DNA of 64,000 nucleotides, from contig JAKPHF010000077.1 of NCBI GenBank assembly GCA_029550525.1, forward strand, positions 248,001 through 312,000, in the 5' to 3' direction. The stretch comes from Planctomycetota bacterium (GTDB taxonomy: Bacteria; Planctomycetota; Phycisphaerae; UBA1845; PWPN01). The position numbers and the translations under genes were made by a program. The first letter of the stretch is position 1. Each line of letters begins with the position of its first letter. The notes under the pieces were generated by a model, which saw only the letters and a list, made by a program, of their open reading frames with translations, did not search any database and was not told where the DNA came from. This document shows positions 56,878-64,000 of the stretch, in pieces.

Positions 56878-57585
56878 ATGCGCATGCGGGATCGGACATG
56901 TTTTCGTCCGTCGGTTGCGGTACTGGGTTCTGCTTTACTTGCGCTGGCCGGCTGCGGGTTGTCGGCGTGGATCGAGATCGAGCGGCTGAAGTGGGTGAAT
57001 CCGGACAGGTCCGGTTTGATGGATGCCTTGGGCTTGACCGATCTGGTGCCCGCGGCGGAGTTGGGGTTTTGCGGCCCCAATGGCCAACTCTCAGAGATCA
57101 TTCCCGACTGTCCCATGTCGGGTGTTTGTTTCACCGCCGCGTGTGCCGCTCACGACCTTTGCTACTCGACGTGCGGCGCGCAGCAGTCTGACTGCGACGA
57201 GGCATTCCTGTGGGACTTGGTTCAGTTGTGCGACCGCAGCGATCTGCCGTTCTGGGAACACACCCGTTGTTACAACATTGCGTGGATCTACTACGACGCG
57301 GTTCGAGACCTCGGCGCGGCTTTCTTCGACGCCACGCAGCAGATTGTCTGCGGACAGGACGCGACGGCGAGCGCTGGCGTGGCCGCCGATGCGGCAGGCG
57401 ATCAATCCGGCCGCGGAATTCCCGCACCTTTCGTCGACGCCGATGGCGATTCGATGCCCGACGAGTGGGAGCTGGAGGTATATCTTGATCCGACCGACCC
57501 CACCGATGCATGGTTGGATTACGACGGCGATGGCCGCGTGAATCTCGCCGAGTACACGCACGGCAGCGACCCGTACGTGCCTTGA
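56878..57585 (+). CDS. Phospholipase-A2-like lipoprotein with calcium-loop tail
   Basis: 235 residues. The signal ends in a lipobox (LALAGCGLS). The central part has CFTAACAAHDLCYSTCGAQQ then SDCDEAFLWDLVQLCD, matching the catalytic-site pattern C-x2-HD-x-CY-x2-C ... CD of secreted PLA2, with the His-Asp catalytic pair present, and paired Cys outside it. Similar folds occur in group XII PLA2. The tail (DADGDSMPDEWELEVYLDPT ... DYDGDGRVNLAEYTHG) is a calcium-binding EF/thrombospondin-like region. Expected to sit on the envelope surface and, if active, to cleave phospholipids. ATG at 56878, behind GAGGGGGAG. Confidence 0.8.
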   Translation: MRMRDRTCFRPSVAVLGSALLALAGCGLSAWIEIERLKWVNPDRSGLMDALGLTDLVPAAELGFCGPNGQLSEIIPDCPMSGVCFTAACAAHDLCYSTCGAQQSDCDEAFLWDLVQLCDRSDLPFWEHTRCYNIAWIYYDAVRDLGAAFFDATQQIVCGQDATASAGVAADAAGDQSGRGIPAPFVDADGDSMPDEWELEVYLDPTDPTDAWLDYDGDGRVNLAEYTHGSDPYVP

Positions 57586-57674
57586 CAATGTCGCCGGATC
57601 GACCGGTTTTGCTCACGTGGAATCATGGCCCGGCCGTCCGCAACCGAACCGGCAACCGGCATCCTTGCTCGTCC

Positions 57675-57798
57675 GGGGGGGGGGGGCGTCTCGCCCGCCT
57701 GTTTGTGGTGCAGGCATCCTGCCTGCACGTGCACGCTGGAAGCATGCGCCACAACGAGCTGTTATCACCAGGAAAGGCGGGCGAGACACCCGCCCCCC
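57675..57798 (+). repeat. Composite repeat element with inverted GC-rich ends
   Basis: It begins with a run of 12 G and GGGCGTCTCGCCCGCC, contains GTGCAGGCATCCTGCCTGCA (perfect 9-bp hairpin, 57708-57728), and ends with the inverted form GGCGGGCGAGACACCCGCCC. The left 20 and right 24 bases are inverted copies of each other. This is the most complete copy of the family that also appears at 10736-10890, 22243-22266, 22360-22385 and 52723. It has no transposase and a size like a miniature REP/MITE element. Confidence 0.75.
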
Positions 57799-57836
57799 AG
57801 CAAGACACCAAAGCCGATTCTCAGTAGAATGGATGG

Positions 57837-58976
57837 ATGTTGCGATTCGAGGTCAAAGCGACCGATCCAGCGGGCCGGGCACGAACGGGCCTGCTGACGT
57901 TGCCGCATGGTACGGTGCGCACGCCTGCGTTCATGCCCGTCGGCACGGCAGGAACCGTCAAGGGTGTCTGGCCCGACCAGGTCCGGGCCAGCGGGGCCGA
58001 CATTCTCCTGGGCAACACGTACCATCTCTGCCAGCGTCCGGGCGCGGAACTGATCGCCCGCTTCGGCGGCCTGCACAGGTTCATGGGCTGGGACGGGCCC
58101 ATCCTCACGGACAGCGGCGGGTATCAGGTCTTCTCGTTATCGGACTTAAACCAGATTACCAACGAGGGCGTCCGGTTTCGCTCTCATATCGACGGCCAGT
58201 GGATTCATCTCGGGCCCGAGTCGGCTACGCGAATCCAAAACCAGATCGGGGCCGACATCATCATGGCCTTCGACCAGTGCCCTCCCGGTCAGGCTGACCG
58301 GCCGACCGTCGAAGCGGCCGTCGAACGCACCGTCCGTTGGGCGGCACAGTGCAAGGCTGTCCACGCCCGCGACGACCAGGCGCTGTTCGGGATCGTCCAG
58401 GGCGGCGTCTACCACGATCTGCGGGCAGCCTGCGCCGATCGGCTCATGGAGATCGGTTTTCCCGGATACGCGGTGGGGGGGCTCTCGGTGGGCGAGCCGC
58501 ACGAGCAGATGGTGGCGGTCCTGAATGAACTGGTGCCCCGGCTGCCTGCGGACAAACCTCGCTATTTGATGGGCGTGGGCATGCCCCGGGATCTCCTGGC
58601 CGCCGTCCGGGCCGGGATTGATATGTTTGATTGCGTCCTGCCCACTCGCAACGGGCGGAACGCCTATGCTTTCACAGCCACCGGAGCCGTTCGGTTTCGC
58701 AACCGGCAGTATCGCGATCAGGACATACCCATAGAGGAGGCCTGTCCCTGTCCGACCTGCCGACGGTTCAGCCGGGCGTACATCCGCCATTTGTTTCTGG
58801 CCAAAGAGATGCTGGGGCCCATTCTGGTGACCGTTCACAACCTCTGGTTTTTCCAGCGGTTCATGTCCCGGTTGCGAGACTTGATTCCCAGGGGCGATTG
58901 GGCGACGATGCTGTCTGAATTTCCGGTGGCCGGCGCTGCGGCCGGCGACCCCACTGACGATGAGGTTCTCGAGTGA
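57837..58976 (+). CDS. tgt: tRNA-guanine transglycosylase
   Basis: 379 residues. It exchanges guanine at position 34 of His/Asn/Asp/Tyr tRNAs for preQ1. Features: TPAFMPVGTAGTVKGVWPDQ, the active-site DSGGYQVFSL (general-acid Asp), AFDQCPPGQ, GIVQGGVY, GGLSVGEPHEQM, DMFDCVLPTRNGRNAYAF (nucleophilic Asp), and the zinc site CPCPTCRRFSRAYIRHLF with a final HNLWFFQRF. Length is normal. The stop overlaps the GTG of yajC. No queuosine biosynthesis genes are in the window. Confidence 0.97.
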   Translation: MLRFEVKATDPAGRARTGLLTLPHGTVRTPAFMPVGTAGTVKGVWPDQVRASGADILLGNTYHLCQRPGAELIARFGGLHRFMGWDGPILTDSGGYQVFSLSDLNQITNEGVRFRSHIDGQWIHLGPESATRIQNQIGADIIMAFDQCPPGQADRPTVEAAVERTVRWAAQCKAVHARDDQALFGIVQGGVYHDLRAACADRLMEIGFPGYAVGGLSVGEPHEQMVAVLNELVPRLPADKPRYLMGVGMPRDLLAAVRAGIDMFDCVLPTRNGRNAYAFTATGAVRFRNRQYRDQDIPIEEACPCPTCRRFSRAYIRHLFLAKEMLGPILVTVHNLWFFQRFMSRLRDLIPRGDWATMLSEFPVAGAAAGDPTDDEVLE

Positions 58977-59299
58977 CTGAAATTACGCACATGCTCATGA
59001 TCGCGCAAGGCGGCGGCGAAGGATTATGGATCGGTCTGATCCTCATGCTGGTGGTTTTCTACGCCATCATGCTGTCGGGCAGCCGCAAGGAAAAGAAGCG
59101 TCGCCAGGAAATGCTGGCCAATATCAAGAAGAACGATCGCGTCATGACCATCGGCGGAATCATCGGCTCGGTGGTTTCCGTCAACGATTCGGAAGTCAGC
59201 CTCAAGGTTGACGAGTCGGCCAACGTGAAGATCACGGTCATCCGCAGCGCCATCCAACGCGTTCTCCACGACGACGAGCGACCCAAGGATCTGGGATAG
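58973..59299 (+). CDS. yajC: Preprotein translocase subunit YajC
   Basis: 108 residues: one N-terminal membrane segment (LWIGLILMLVVFYAIMLSG), then SRKEKKRRQEMLANIKKNDR and VMTIGGIIGSVVSVNDSEVS, the YajC signature. It assists SecDF at the translocon. Start is GTG overlapping the tgt stop (GTGA). secD is not next; instead a 400-base spacer and a secreted-protein gene follow. Confidence 0.95.
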   Translation: MTEITHMLMIAQGGGEGLWIGLILMLVVFYAIMLSGSRKEKKRRQEMLANIKKNDRVMTIGGIIGSVVSVNDSEVSLKVDESANVKITVIRSAIQRVLHDDERPKDLG

Positions 59300-59320
59300 C
59301 CTACCGCCGTTCGCGACACC

Positions 59321-59348
59321 CGCGAGGCCTGTTTTCTCCGGCCTCGCG
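59321..59348 (+). terminator. Hairpin after yajC
   Basis: CGCGAGGCC-TGTTTTCTCC-GGCCTCGCG: perfect 9-bp stem with a T-rich loop 21 bases after the yajC stop. No T-run follows, so it is terminator-like but not canonical. Confidence 0.5.
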
Positions 59349-59558
59349 ACGGACCAAACGCCCGCCATTCAGCTTCGCTCGTAGGGCAGCCCGGGCCGGC
59401 TCGCTCCCGGTCGACGCCCGCCTTTGGTATACGGGGCTTCCCGCCTCGCAGGGGCGCCGGTCAACAGCTGGCGGTGCCAGCCGCCGGTCGGGGGCTCGCG
59501 CGCCGGCTGTCCAGAAAACCTCCCGGACTTCGGGCCCGGTCTCGCTTTGCCCGCACCG

Positions 59559-59587
59559 TTGACAGGAACCTTGGTGTGGGTGAATAT
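59559..59587 (+). promoter_or_regulatory. Putative promoter of the FG-GAP lipoprotein gene
   Basis: Perfect TTGACA (59559-59564), 17-base spacer, GAATAT (59582-59587). The -10 is weak. It lies 109 bases before the ATG at 59697. Confidence 0.45.
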
Positions 59588-59696
59588 AGCCTCGCTGCGT
59601 CGTCAATTGCCTGGTTCGCAGCATGCTTTCCTTTAGCGGGAGCCAGCCGACTTGGTTCACGCCCAGGATTGATAACTAGCTGTGGAGTATGAGACT

Positions 59697-62600
59697 ATGA
59701 CTCGTATCCGCCGATCGTGGCAAAGGCTGGGCTTGCTGCTCGGGCTCTCTTTGACCGTGGGGTTGCTGTCCGGGCAAGGGTGCCCCATGTCGCCGCCCGC
59801 CGGCGGTGAAGGCACGGATCTGCAAGAGAGCGATTCCGAGCAGCTCCAGCCGGGGCCCACTACCAAGGATGAGGTCACGGGCGGTCCGACGGTTCAAGTG
59901 ATCTATCCACTCGGCGGCGAGCGGATCGAGGTGAACTCGATCGTCGAAATCCGGGTGTTCGGCCGGCACCCGAGCATTCCCGACCCGACGCTGCGCATCT
60001 TCTATGATCGCGACACGAACACGGCGAACGGTACGGTGACCATCGCCACGATCAAGGCCAGCGTAGGCGGCACGGGCTGGGATACCACGGGCCTGGCCAC
60101 CGGCGCGTATTACATCGGCGTGGAAATGGTCGGCGTCACGCCGCCGGTCGTGGACTACTGTGATACTTCCTTCCAGCTTGTCCCGGCCGGCCAGGGCGGC
60201 AGTGGCGGCGGCTCGGGTGGCGGGGGCCAGGGCCCGGGCTGGGACGACCAGGAGATCCTGCTGACCGTGGGGGCGCCTCGTTCGCCGGTCACGCTCTTCT
60301 GGGGCCGCACGTTCCAGATTCGCTGGTCCACCAACCTGTTGCCCGGCCAAGGGACGGCCGAGGTCTTCCGCGAGCCGGACTTCGACGAGGACGGCCTGCC
60401 CGACGGCCACGCACTGCGCGACCTGATCGGCTCGCCGGGTATGGATGCGGCCGCTCAGCGGATTGACTTCGATACCACCGGTGTGGTCGGCCGGTACTTC
60501 ATCGGCGTGACAGTGAAGCACAACGACGGCCGCGTCGCGACCGCCTACTCTCCGGCGCCGCTGATCATCCAGCCCACAGTCTTCAACGTCGGGATGTTTG
60601 GCACGAAACGCGACGAGCGCGGGCAAGTGATTCCCCAGTCCGGCTCGCCGCAGGGCGCAGTCCTGAAGGGCCATAACTTCTACGACAATCTCGGCAGCGC
60701 CATGCTCGCCGCCGATGACTACGACGGCGACGGACGCAACGAGATTGTGGTCGCGGCTCAGTTCGCCAAGCCGTTCAATTTCTATAAGGATGGCCGCGGC
60801 GCCGGTGAGGCCTACATGCTGTACGGCCAGCAGGCGCGGCTGAGCGGCGACATCGAGGTTAACTCGGTCGGATCGAGCAGCAGGCCCGGCGTCATCTTCG
60901 CCGGTATTGTGCCCAACCCGTTCGCGGCCAACGAACCGGGCGGCAACCCTCTGGCGTTCGAGCCCGAGGGCAAGAACGGTGCGCCGCCCACGCAGGCCGA
61001 CCGTTACGCGACCGAGGGGTTGCGCTCACTGACGCTCATCCCGGACCAGGACAACGACGGAAAACGTGAGCTCGTGTTCGGGTTCCCGTGGTGCAACTCG
61101 ATCAGTCTCTGGAATCAAGCTGTTTACGGCATTCATCCGCATCCGGAAGACGACATGGGCCGGCTCGAGAACGACGGGCACTTCCTGCGCGGCGGGACGG
61201 TCATCGTGTCGAGTGCCAATTCGCTTCTAAGCGATCGGCAGGCCGTCAGCGACCACTACGATCGCGTCATTCAGTTGCACGAAGTGGGGCAGATATTCCA
61301 GAACATGAGCATCAGCCCCTCTCTGCCGGACTATCGCGCCCCCCAGGATCATTGTACGCTGAGGGACACGGCGCAGGGCCCGCCCGAGTACGTCGGCGGA
61401 GCGGATGATGTGTTCGATACCGCAACCTTTCCCTGCGAAGGCTTCTACCAGGATACTCTGGTCTGGATGGATCCGCCTCGGCTGGCCGACCCGTTCCCGT
61501 CAGCGGGCCTGACCATTTCGCCCTATGTCGAGTACGGTTGTTGGGTTTCCTATCCCGGCGGACCCTTTTACATCAGTCTGAACCAAGTGGATCCCGTGCC
61601 CGGGCCGACCAGCGGCTACTCGTATGCAGCGCGCCTGTCGGTCCAGTATGACGATATCAACGATTACTGCACGGCCATCGAATTCCCGCAGTTCGGCTAT
61701 ATGTCCACGTTGGGCACCGGCTTCTACGGCAGTGGCAACAGCTGCGCGACCCGCACGCTCGCTACGCCGCGCGAGCCTTACGGGTGCCGCATTCTCGGTC
61801 AGACGACGACGCAGTTGTACACGCCTGTTCCGACGACGGCCAACCGGTTCGGGACCAGCGTATCCGTGTCGGGTGACTTCCTGATGATCGGCGCTCCCAT
61901 GCGGACGGCCCGGGCTCGTGACATCCCGTATCTGAAGGAGAGCAGCCGTCACGAATCGGGCGTGGTTTACCTGCTCTCGCTTAAGCGGCCGGGGATGCCT
62001 AGCGACAACTTCCTCTGGAGTCTGCCCGGCGCCCCTGCGCACGATGATATTCCCGCTCCCCACAACTACGTCATCAAGGACCTGGGATACATCCGGACCA
62101 ACGCTGGCTCGTGCGGCTCTGGCTCACAGCTGAACAGTCCGTCCTGGGAGATAGAGCGGCCGATTCAGATCGTGGGCGCCAATCCGACCGATCGCATTGG
62201 CGATTCGATTACCGGTCTGTACGACATCAACAACGACGGAGTGGCCGATGTGGCCGTCGGTGGCGCGGGCACGAACAGCGGCCGTGGCGCGGTTTACGTC
62301 ATCTACCGCCGTCAGCCCGAGATCGAGCACGATTATCTCCTGGAGCGGCTGCAGTTGCCGACCGACGATCCGGGCCGGATGGTTGGCCTGTTCATCATCG
62401 GTGAGCAGGGCGAGAACCTCGGCACCGCCCTGGGCGGCCTGGGACCGGCAGCGTTCCGGGACGACTACAACGCTGACGGGTTCCCGGACCTGTTGATCGG
62501 CTCGCCCAACGCCACGCCTTCGGCCGGGTTCGAGGCCGGTCAGGTATTCATCCTGTTCGGCGGCAAGACGCTGCTCAACGCCGAGGGCGGCGTCACGATT

Positions 62601-63242
62601 CGCGAACTGGTGGATCGGGGGGATGGCATGCTGCTCACCGGTGTTGCGGCCGGCGACCGGACCGGCGAGGTGGTCGCCAGTGCCGGCGACGTCAACGGCG
62701 ACGGCGTTGCCGATCTCCTCATCGCCGCTCCGAACGCCAGCGTGCCCGATATCAAGTTCAGAAACCCGGGGCAGGACTCGCTGCGATCGCTGCGGGTCAC
62801 CTTCCAGTACGACAGCGATGGGGACGGCATCCCGGACGCTACCGGCATCGGCATCGATCTCAACGGTGACGGCTTGGCCGACCCGCTCAACGGGAACAAC
62901 GAACGCGACGTCAACGGCAACATCATTTACGATGCGGATGACGACCTGACCAACGCCGGCGTGGTGTACCTGGTCTTCGGCGGCACGCATCTCAAGGGCA
63001 CGATCCGGTTGGATGAGATCGGCAGCCCGAGCTTGCCGGGCTTGGTCTTCGTGGGCCGGGCGGCCGGGAACGAGCTGGGTGGCGGTCGCACGCAGAACGG
63101 CCTGCTGTCTCGGGGACTCGCCTACGCCGGCGACCTGGACGGCGATGGGTACGGAGACGTGATGATTTCCTCCGTCCTGGCCGATCCGGATGGCAAGACC
63201 GACGCGGGCGAAGTTTACGTGGTGTACGGGTTCGCCCCCTGA
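59697..63242 (+). CDS. Secreted FG-GAP/VCBS-repeat protein
   Basis: 1181 residues. The N-terminal signal (LGLLLGLSLTVGLLSGQGCP) ends in a Cys that may be lipidated, although GQGC is not a standard lipobox. Two Ig-like or PPC-like units follow (VNSIVEIRVFGRHPSIP; FGRTFQIRWSTNLL-like region). The C-terminal half has integrin-like FG-GAP calcium repeats: AADDYDGDGRNEIVVAAQ, LYDINNDGVADVAVGGAGTN, DDYNADGFPDLLIGSPNATP, GDVNGDGVADLLIAAPNASV, YAGDLDGDGYGDVMISS. Large surface proteins of this type are common in Planctomycetota; the ligand is unknown. Confidence 0.85.
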   Translation: MTRIRRSWQRLGLLLGLSLTVGLLSGQGCPMSPPAGGEGTDLQESDSEQLQPGPTTKDEVTGGPTVQVIYPLGGERIEVNSIVEIRVFGRHPSIPDPTLRIFYDRDTNTANGTVTIATIKASVGGTGWDTTGLATGAYYIGVEMVGVTPPVVDYCDTSFQLVPAGQGGSGGGSGGGGQGPGWDDQEILLTVGAPRSPVTLFWGRTFQIRWSTNLLPGQGTAEVFREPDFDEDGLPDGHALRDLIGSPGMDAAAQRIDFDTTGVVGRYFIGVTVKHNDGRVATAYSPAPLIIQPTVFNVGMFGTKRDERGQVIPQSGSPQGAVLKGHNFYDNLGSAMLAADDYDGDGRNEIVVAAQFAKPFNFYKDGRGAGEAYMLYGQQARLSGDIEVNSVGSSSRPGVIFAGIVPNPFAANEPGGNPLAFEPEGKNGAPPTQADRYATEGLRSLTLIPDQDNDGKRELVFGFPWCNSISLWNQAVYGIHPHPEDDMGRLENDGHFLRGGTVIVSSANSLLSDRQAVSDHYDRVIQLHEVGQIFQNMSISPSLPDYRAPQDHCTLRDTAQGPPEYVGGADDVFDTATFPCEGFYQDTLVWMDPPRLADPFPSAGLTISPYVEYGCWVSYPGGPFYISLNQVDPVPGPTSGYSYAARLSVQYDDINDYCTAIEFPQFGYMSTLGTGFYGSGNSCATRTLATPREPYGCRILGQTTTQLYTPVPTTANRFGTSVSVSGDFLMIGAPMRTARARDIPYLKESSRHESGVVYLLSLKRPGMPSDNFLWSLPGAPAHDDIPAPHNYVIKDLGYIRTNAGSCGSGSQLNSPSWEIERPIQIVGANPTDRIGDSITGLYDINNDGVADVAVGGAGTNSGRGAVYVIYRRQPEIEHDYLLERLQLPTDDPGRMVGLFIIGEQGENLGTALGGLGPAAFRDDYNADGFPDLLIGSPNATPSAGFEAGQVFILFGGKTLLNAEGGVTIRELVDRGDGMLLTGVAAGDRTGEVVASAGDVNGDGVADLLIAAPNASVPDIKFRNPGQDSLRSLRVTFQYDSDGDGIPDATGIGIDLNGDGLADPLNGNNERDVNGNIIYDADDDLTNAGVVYLVFGGTHLKGTIRLDEIGSPSLPGLVFVGRAAGNELGGGRTQNGLLSRGLAYAGDLDGDGYGDVMISSVLADPDGKTDAGEVYVVYGFAP

Positions 63243-63387
63243 GCGTTTGCGAGGTAGAATTGACCGAGCGTTGGCATGGGCCAGCAGGAGCGGCACCAGG
63301 GAGTTTTCGGTCCAACGTAGACAAACGGGCCTGACAGGATCTGTCCACCCTTCGGGTAGAGTGACGACCCGTGCACGGAGATCTGGT

Positions 63388-64000
63388 ATGCATGTCTTGC
63401 GGAAGGGAGCCGTCGTAACCGGTCTGTTGCTGGTAATGCTGGCCGGCGCCCCGCTGTGGGCCCAGACTTCCGGCTTGTCGCATGAGCAGCATGGGCCGGT
63501 AAACTGGCTTCCGGACTTCCAGTGGCCTTCACCGCTGTGCCGATACCCGACCCCCAAGCCCAAATCCAAGACCGCACGGACGGCCCAGGCTCTGGGCAAG
63601 ATCACCATCGTCAACGAGGTGGAGCCCAACGACTATTTTGCCGTCGCCCAGACGCTGGTCCTCGAACCCGGGCCCATGTCGCTGGTGAACATTGATGTCA
63701 AGGGCGTCATCTCCCAAGGCGACGACGTGGATCTTTATCGCTTCCGGGCCACGAAGGGGGATGTCATTGGTCTGGCGGCGATCAGCAACAGTGCGCTGGA
63801 TCCGGTCCTGGCCATTCAGCAGACCAACGAAGTCTCGCTCATCGAGAACGACAATCACAACGGGATCGCCCTGTATTATCCGCCGGAGTCGCCCTTGCCG
63901 GGCGGCGTGGGGTTGTACGATTCGGCGCTGAGCTGGATTGCTCCCGCCGACGGTGATTACCTCATTCGCGTCAGTTCCTACAACTCGGCCAGCCGGGGCG
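63388..64000 (+). CDS. Secreted PPC-domain protein, N-terminal part (runs off the window)
   Basis: Reads from ATG at 63388 with no stop to the window end. A signal peptide (VVTGLLLVMLAGAPLWAQ) is followed by EVEPNDYFAVAQTLVLEPGP, then GVISQGDDVDLYRFRATKGD and ADGDYLIRVSSYNSASRG, typical of the bacterial pre-peptidase C-terminal (PPC) domain with its EPND motif. About 204 residues are visible; the rest is outside. It follows the FG-GAP protein gene on the same strand. Confidence 0.8.
   Translation, partial: MHVLRKGAVVTGLLLVMLAGAPLWAQTSGLSHEQHGPVNWLPDFQWPSPLCRYPTPKPKSKTARTAQALGKITIVNEVEPNDYFAVAQTLVLEPGPMSLVNIDVKGVISQGDDVDLYRFRATKGDVIGLAAISNSALDPVLAIQQTNEVSLIENDNHNGIALYYPPESPLPGGVGLYDSALSWIAPADGDYLIRVSSYNSASRG

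Larger units (their letters stand above)
59300..59696 (+). other. Gene-free region between yajC and the FG-GAP lipoprotein gene
   Basis: About 400 bases. No gene seen. It contains a hairpin near yajC, a stretch of GC-rich text without a recognisable repeat family, and a good promoter near its 3' end. Confidence 0.6.

Overview
The window is a GC-rich bacterial chromosome segment, most likely from an uncultured Planctomycetota (Phycisphaerae-like) bacterium. The reasons are the secreted proteins ending in paired [11 protein letters not shown] / DxDGDxDxxDxxLF calcium-loop tails, large DUF2961 (GH172), FG-GAP and PPC proteins, two GroELs, and intergenic spaces full of dispersed short repeats. 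No phage genes, transposase or CRISPR array were seen. Species-level placement is not possible from sequence reading alone. Layout: (1) 1-2471: the start of a NarL-type response regulator, its frame-broken histidine kinase, and a GH130 phosphorylase. (2) 3384-10771: a compact three-gene nonribosomal peptide locus made of an AMP ligase-carrier protein, an isocitrate-lyase/PEP-mutase-fold enzyme, and a C-A-PCP-TE synthetase. (3) 11023-12349: tRNA-Thr(UGU) and a NERD-domain membrane protein. (4) 12608-22238: a soluble histidine kinase and an NtrC-type sigma54 activator. A well-formed sigma54 promoter follows, then an operon of a small Cys-repeat protein, a NuoE-like subunit, a NuoF-GltD fusion, a NuoG/HoxU-like ferredoxin and an FMN-binding glutamate-synthase-core protein. 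(5) 22330-25884, minus strand: a WYL regulator, a DUF932 protein and an SF2 helicase, possibly a defence-like module. (6) 26232-39514: an extracellular carbohydrate-related block with two GH172 proteins around a DUF362 membrane protein, all three with the same calcium-loop tail, then a chemoreceptor and a large convergent secreted protein. (7) 39756-47366: an autoregulated PadR repressor and a proteostasis cluster (groEL1-groES-groEL2-dnaJ-grpE), with fmdB-like and yacG-like zinc-ribbon genes. (8) 47500-52717: an envelope operon of a multi-pass membrane protein, an unknown protein, a LolA-like lipoprotein and an RDD protein. (9) 53079-56739, minus strand: a double WaaP-type kinase and an ArnT/PMT-like glycosyltransferase. 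(10) 56878-64000: a phospholipase-A2-like lipoprotein, tgt-yajC, an FG-GAP lipoprotein and the start of a PPC-domain secreted protein. How the genes work together: regions 2 and 4 look like self-contained systems. In region 2 the ligase resembles oxalyl-CoA synthetases and the lyase-fold enzyme keeps the Cys of C-C-cleaving members, so an oxalate- or small-acid-capped amino acid product is a reasonable hypothesis. In region 4 a sensor-activator pair sits directly in front of a sigma54 promoter driving an NAD(P)H-linked flavin/iron-sulfur oxidoreductase that lacks the glutaminase part of glutamate synthase. Intergenic DNA carries at least four families of dispersed repeats. Some copies supply terminators or stop codons of neighbouring genes.
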